Of a stretch of DNA of 64,000 nt, positions 61,454-64,000 are shown piece after piece. Source of the DNA: Tritrichomonas musculus (taxonomy: Eukaryota > Parabasalia > Tritrichomonadida > Tritrichomonadidae); the NCBI GenBank assembly GCA_039105265.1, contig JAPFFF010000028.1, forward strand, positions 1,302,001 through 1,366,000. The letters run 5' to 3'. The position numbers and the translations under genes are program-made. How positions within the stretch are numbered: position 1 is the stretch's first letter; every line of letters begins with the position of its first letter. A model generated the notes under the pieces. The model was given only the letters and a program-made list of their open reading frames with translations. It made no database searches and was not told where the DNA came from.

Positions 61454-64000
61454 ATGACATACCTCTTTGATATATCAGTTGACCTCTATTCGACTGCAAG
61501 AACGGAAGCAAGAAAAGAGTATAAGCAAAGGGTGAAAGACGTAAGAGACAAACGAAAGTTCAAGAAATATTTGAAAGAATTCATGACCAAGGCTAAGAAA
61601 GAAATATCATTTGACATAGATATAGGTGATGATGAAGATAAGAGACTTGCTTTCACTGAAACATTAAGACAATTACACAAAGAGAATAAGAAGAATATAG
61701 TAGTAAAAAGCGAATCATTAGGTGGTGAGGAATACAAATGGTTTACACTTTCCAAGGCACGAAGATTAGATTCAACAATAGGACATATATCAGGGACAAT
61801 AGACTTGAATGATGACTGTTCAGACAATAATCCTTGGGTTGGCAATGTATTCATCCCTGCAAAATACCAGTTGCTCTTCATTAAAAATAGAAAGAGAGGC
61901 AAGCAAACATCATTCACTATTAATAAAGAAGATAATAAAGGTAAGTTGTATGAAGAAGAAGTTGAAGTCGACGAAGATTATCGCGATAATCCAGAAGGTG
62001 GATTCTTCCCTTATATTAATCTTTCTGATTTAGACTTATCACAGTACCAAATATTCAAGACAGTTGATAAGAAGAACTATAAAGACAATTGTTTGGTATA
62101 TGCTTGCATTCAGTCTGGAGTATTCACTGATGAGGAAATTAATTATTTACGCTTTATGGTCAAGACTAGGTTAATCCCCAATAACTTGATATACGATATA
62201 GCCAAGCAGTTTAAATGCCATTTTGTTGTAAGAAGGATTAATGAGGGAAAAGATGTAGTAAACCAACAAGAAATAAAAATAGATACAAGAAAGAGACCAT
62301 GGGCCAAAGAGTTTGACCGAATTGTTGACTTATTACTGTACAAGAACCATTACATGATATATAAACCCCTAAATGGTGTTAAACCTATGGCAATATTTCG
62401 CAAGCTATTTAAAGAAGGAAAGTTCAGAGAAATCAAGTCCTGTGAAATGAATATCTTAGCAACGAATGAATACAACTCTCACTTAGCGGATTATACGGAC
62501 CTTGAATATGATCCTGAATTGTGCTGTAAACTAATAGATTCATCAGAGACGAAAAAGGAGAGAGAGTGGAGTAGGATTTATTATTCTGATTTTGAAACTA
62601 ATACCACTGTATCACCCCATATGCCTTATCTAAATATTACTGTGTACAGGACCAAAGAGTTAATTCATAAAATGATATTTGATGGGGAGAATATTGCTGA
62701 CAGATTACTAAAGTCATTGGAGAACAATTCTCTCATTTACTTCCATAACCTTAAATATGATGCTTGTTTCTTTATAAATACTCCTGGATGGGATGTACAA
62801 ATAACAGAGAGAAGTGGAACGATTCTGCAAATAGTCATGACAAAGTATAAACCTAACAAGAGATTAACTTTCCGCAATAGCTACTCTATCATCCCTGCTG
62901 CATTAGCTTCATTTGGTAAGATGTTTCAGTTACCAGTTCATAAAGAGGTAATGGCCTATAAAATATATACTGAAAGGAACATAAATAGGAAAACTGTCTC
63001 TGCGCTTGAATTTCAACTACAGTATTACATGGAGAACCAAGACAAGAAACCATTGACACAGATAAAACAAGACTGGAAGCAATTAATAGATAATGCAAAA
63101 GCTTGTGGTGCATATGTTGGAGGAGCTATTGATATTATGAAGTATGCTATCTATTATTGCAAACTGGATTGCATAGTATTAATGAAGGGAGTAGAGAAAT
63201 TTAATAGAGATCTGGTAGAAGTATTTAAGCAGACGAAGACAAAGATGCTTGATGTCCATAACTTTATCTCCATTAGCTCTATTGGCTACTATTATGCATA
63301 TAAATTTGGTTGCTTTGATGGGTGTTATCAACTTAGTGGTAAACCACAAAACTTCATTCAGAGATGCGTTAGTGGAGGTAGAACAATGACAGCTAATAAT
63401 GAAAAGCAATATATAGAGGAAAGGATACAAGATTTTGATGCAGTCAGTTTATATCCTAGTGCAATGAGTATTATGTCTGGTGTACCTAAAGGAGTGCCAG
63501 AAGTAATTCGCCTGGAGGCCTCAGGTACTAATCGTGCGGGCCCATCGGATATGTTTACGAAAGAATTATTAGATTTTGATCAGTTCTTCATTGAAATCAA
63601 TATCAAGAAGATCAAGTGCAAGGCTGACAAACCATATAAATTTGGACAAATATTTAGTAGGAATGATCAAGGGTCAAAAATATTTAACAACAATCCTATC
63701 AACAATTATTATATAGACAAGAGAGCTTTTATGGACTTGATGGAGTTTTATGATTTCGATTATGAGTTTATTAGAGGATATTACTTTGACAAAGGATTCA
63801 ACAACAAGATTAATGTATTTATAGAGAAATTGTTCAATCTAAGAAGGAGATACCAAGATGCTAACAATCCATTGCAACAAACCATTAAACTACTTCTTAA
63901 TTCCATTTACGGAAAATCTATCCTAAAGGCAACAACAACTGAAACTAAATGCATACCAAAAGATAAGGCAATAAAGTACATATGGAAGAACTATAATTAC
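61454..64000 (+). CDS. polB: Protein-primed family B DNA polymerase of Maverick 2, first 849 codons, cut by the window edge
   Basis: It starts MTYLFDISVDLYSTARTEAR at 61454 and stays open to the window end. Exonuclease motifs: YYSDFETN, YFHNLKYDACFF, YCKLDC. Polymerase motifs: DFDAVSLYPSAM and LLLNSIYGK; the DTD motif lies outside. Residues about 210-300 read KDNCLVYACIQSG ... CHFVVRRI ... YKNHYMI, with Cys213 and His299, the same OTU-like pattern as in Maverick 1 although the sequences are otherwise very diverged. It replicates the element by protein priming (family knowledge). Confidence 0.9.
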   Translation, partial: MTYLFDISVDLYSTARTEARKEYKQRVKDVRDKRKFKKYLKEFMTKAKKEISFDIDIGDDEDKRLAFTETLRQLHKENKKNIVVKSESLGGEEYKWFTLSKARRLDSTIGHISGTIDLNDDCSDNNPWVGNVFIPAKYQLLFIKNRKRGKQTSFTINKEDNKGKLYEEEVEVDEDYRDNPEGGFFPYINLSDLDLSQYQIFKTVDKKNYKDNCLVYACIQSGVFTDEEINYLRFMVKTRLIPNNLIYDIAKQFKCHFVVRRINEGKDVVNQQEIKIDTRKRPWAKEFDRIVDLLLYKNHYMIYKPLNGVKPMAIFRKLFKEGKFREIKSCEMNILATNEYNSHLADYTDLEYDPELCCKLIDSSETKKEREWSRIYYSDFETNTTVSPHMPYLNITVYRTKELIHKMIFDGENIADRLLKSLENNSLIYFHNLKYDACFFINTPGWDVQITERSGTILQIVMTKYKPNKRLTFRNSYSIIPAALASFGKMFQLPVHKEVMAYKIYTERNINRKTVSALEFQLQYYMENQDKKPLTQIKQDWKQLIDNAKACGAYVGGAIDIMKYAIYYCKLDCIVLMKGVEKFNRDLVEVFKQTKTKMLDVHNFISISSIGYYYAYKFGCFDGCYQLSGKPQNFIQRCVSGGRTMTANNEKQYIEERIQDFDAVSLYPSAMSIMSGVPKGVPEVIRLEASGTNRAGPSDMFTKELLDFDQFFIEINIKKIKCKADKPYKFGQIFSRNDQGSKIFNNNPINNYYIDKRAFMDLMEFYDFDYEFIRGYYFDKGFNNKINVFIEKLFNLRRRYQDANNPLQQTIKLLLNSIYGKSILKATTTETKCIPKDKAIKYIWKNYNY

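Larger units (their letters stand above)
51325..64000. mobile_element. Second Maverick/Polinton element, left end and about 12.7 kb; runs off the window
   Basis: A sharp change at about 51,325-51,335 from host-like DNA to a G+C-rich terminal sequence (aagtataggcggtgtctc), then fibre-like genes, a candidate minor capsid gene and a protein-primed DNA polymerase, identify a second element of the family. Its end aligns loosely with that of Maverick 1 (agtattt..g against agtatagg.g). The right end is outside, so its terminal repeats cannot be compared. At least one gene looks broken (about one break), so it may be older than Maverick 1. Confidence 0.85.

Overview
The window looks like nuclear DNA of a trichomonad parasite, most likely Tritrichomonas or a close relative. 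The intergenic DNA is very A+T-rich. No introns are evident, and several host stop codons run straight into a TAAA tail signal. The host gene content is typical of the group: an M60-like mucin-degrading surface metallopeptidase, a kinase-like protein with Sel1 repeats, a BTB/BACK plus discoidin protein, a DUF3447 plus BspA-type leucine-rich-repeat protein, an R2R3 Myb factor, a plasma-membrane-type Ca2+ ATPase and a ubiquitin-conjugating enzyme. The species is inferred from this pattern, not proved.

Positions 1-12,250 hold host genes: a cut-off unknown gene, the M60 protein with an in-frame minisatellite, the pseudokinase-Sel1 protein, the BTB-discoidin protein, a decayed ABCA-type transporter fragment, and a truncated LRR gene pressed against that fragment. 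Positions 12,250-24,030 are mostly a graveyard of small non-coding DNA transposons. Two are hAT-type elements with perfect 8-bp target duplications, one of them nested inside a mariner-like element with TA flanks, and there are several MITEs. The Myb gene sits among them. Positions 24,268-28,835 carry the Ca2+ ATPase, a kinase fragment and the E2 enzyme.

Positions 30,060-49,645 are a whole-looking Maverick/Polinton of about 19.6 kb. It has 246-bp terminal inverted repeats that differ at one site and a 9-bp direct repeat at its ends, so it is a young insertion. It carries a packaging ATPase, a major capsid protein, small virion-like proteins (including two paralogues that start MAFGSWFK and resemble membrane-lytic proteins), a long fibre-like protein, a protein-primed DNA polymerase with an N-terminal OTU-like cysteine-protease-type region, and a retroviral-type integrase. 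Many of its genes are paired head to head over short shared promoters that carry a recurrent start-site motif.

Positions 49,655-51,320 are a short host strip of transposon relics. From about 51,325 a second, different Maverick begins and runs off the right edge. It carries two tandem, related fibre-like genes (one looks broken), a jelly-roll-like candidate minor capsid protein, a T5orf172/GIY-YIG-like small protein, and the first 849 codons of another protein-primed DNA polymerase with the same OTU-like N-terminal region. The two elements share fibre modules but differ in gene order and base composition, so they belong to different lineages.
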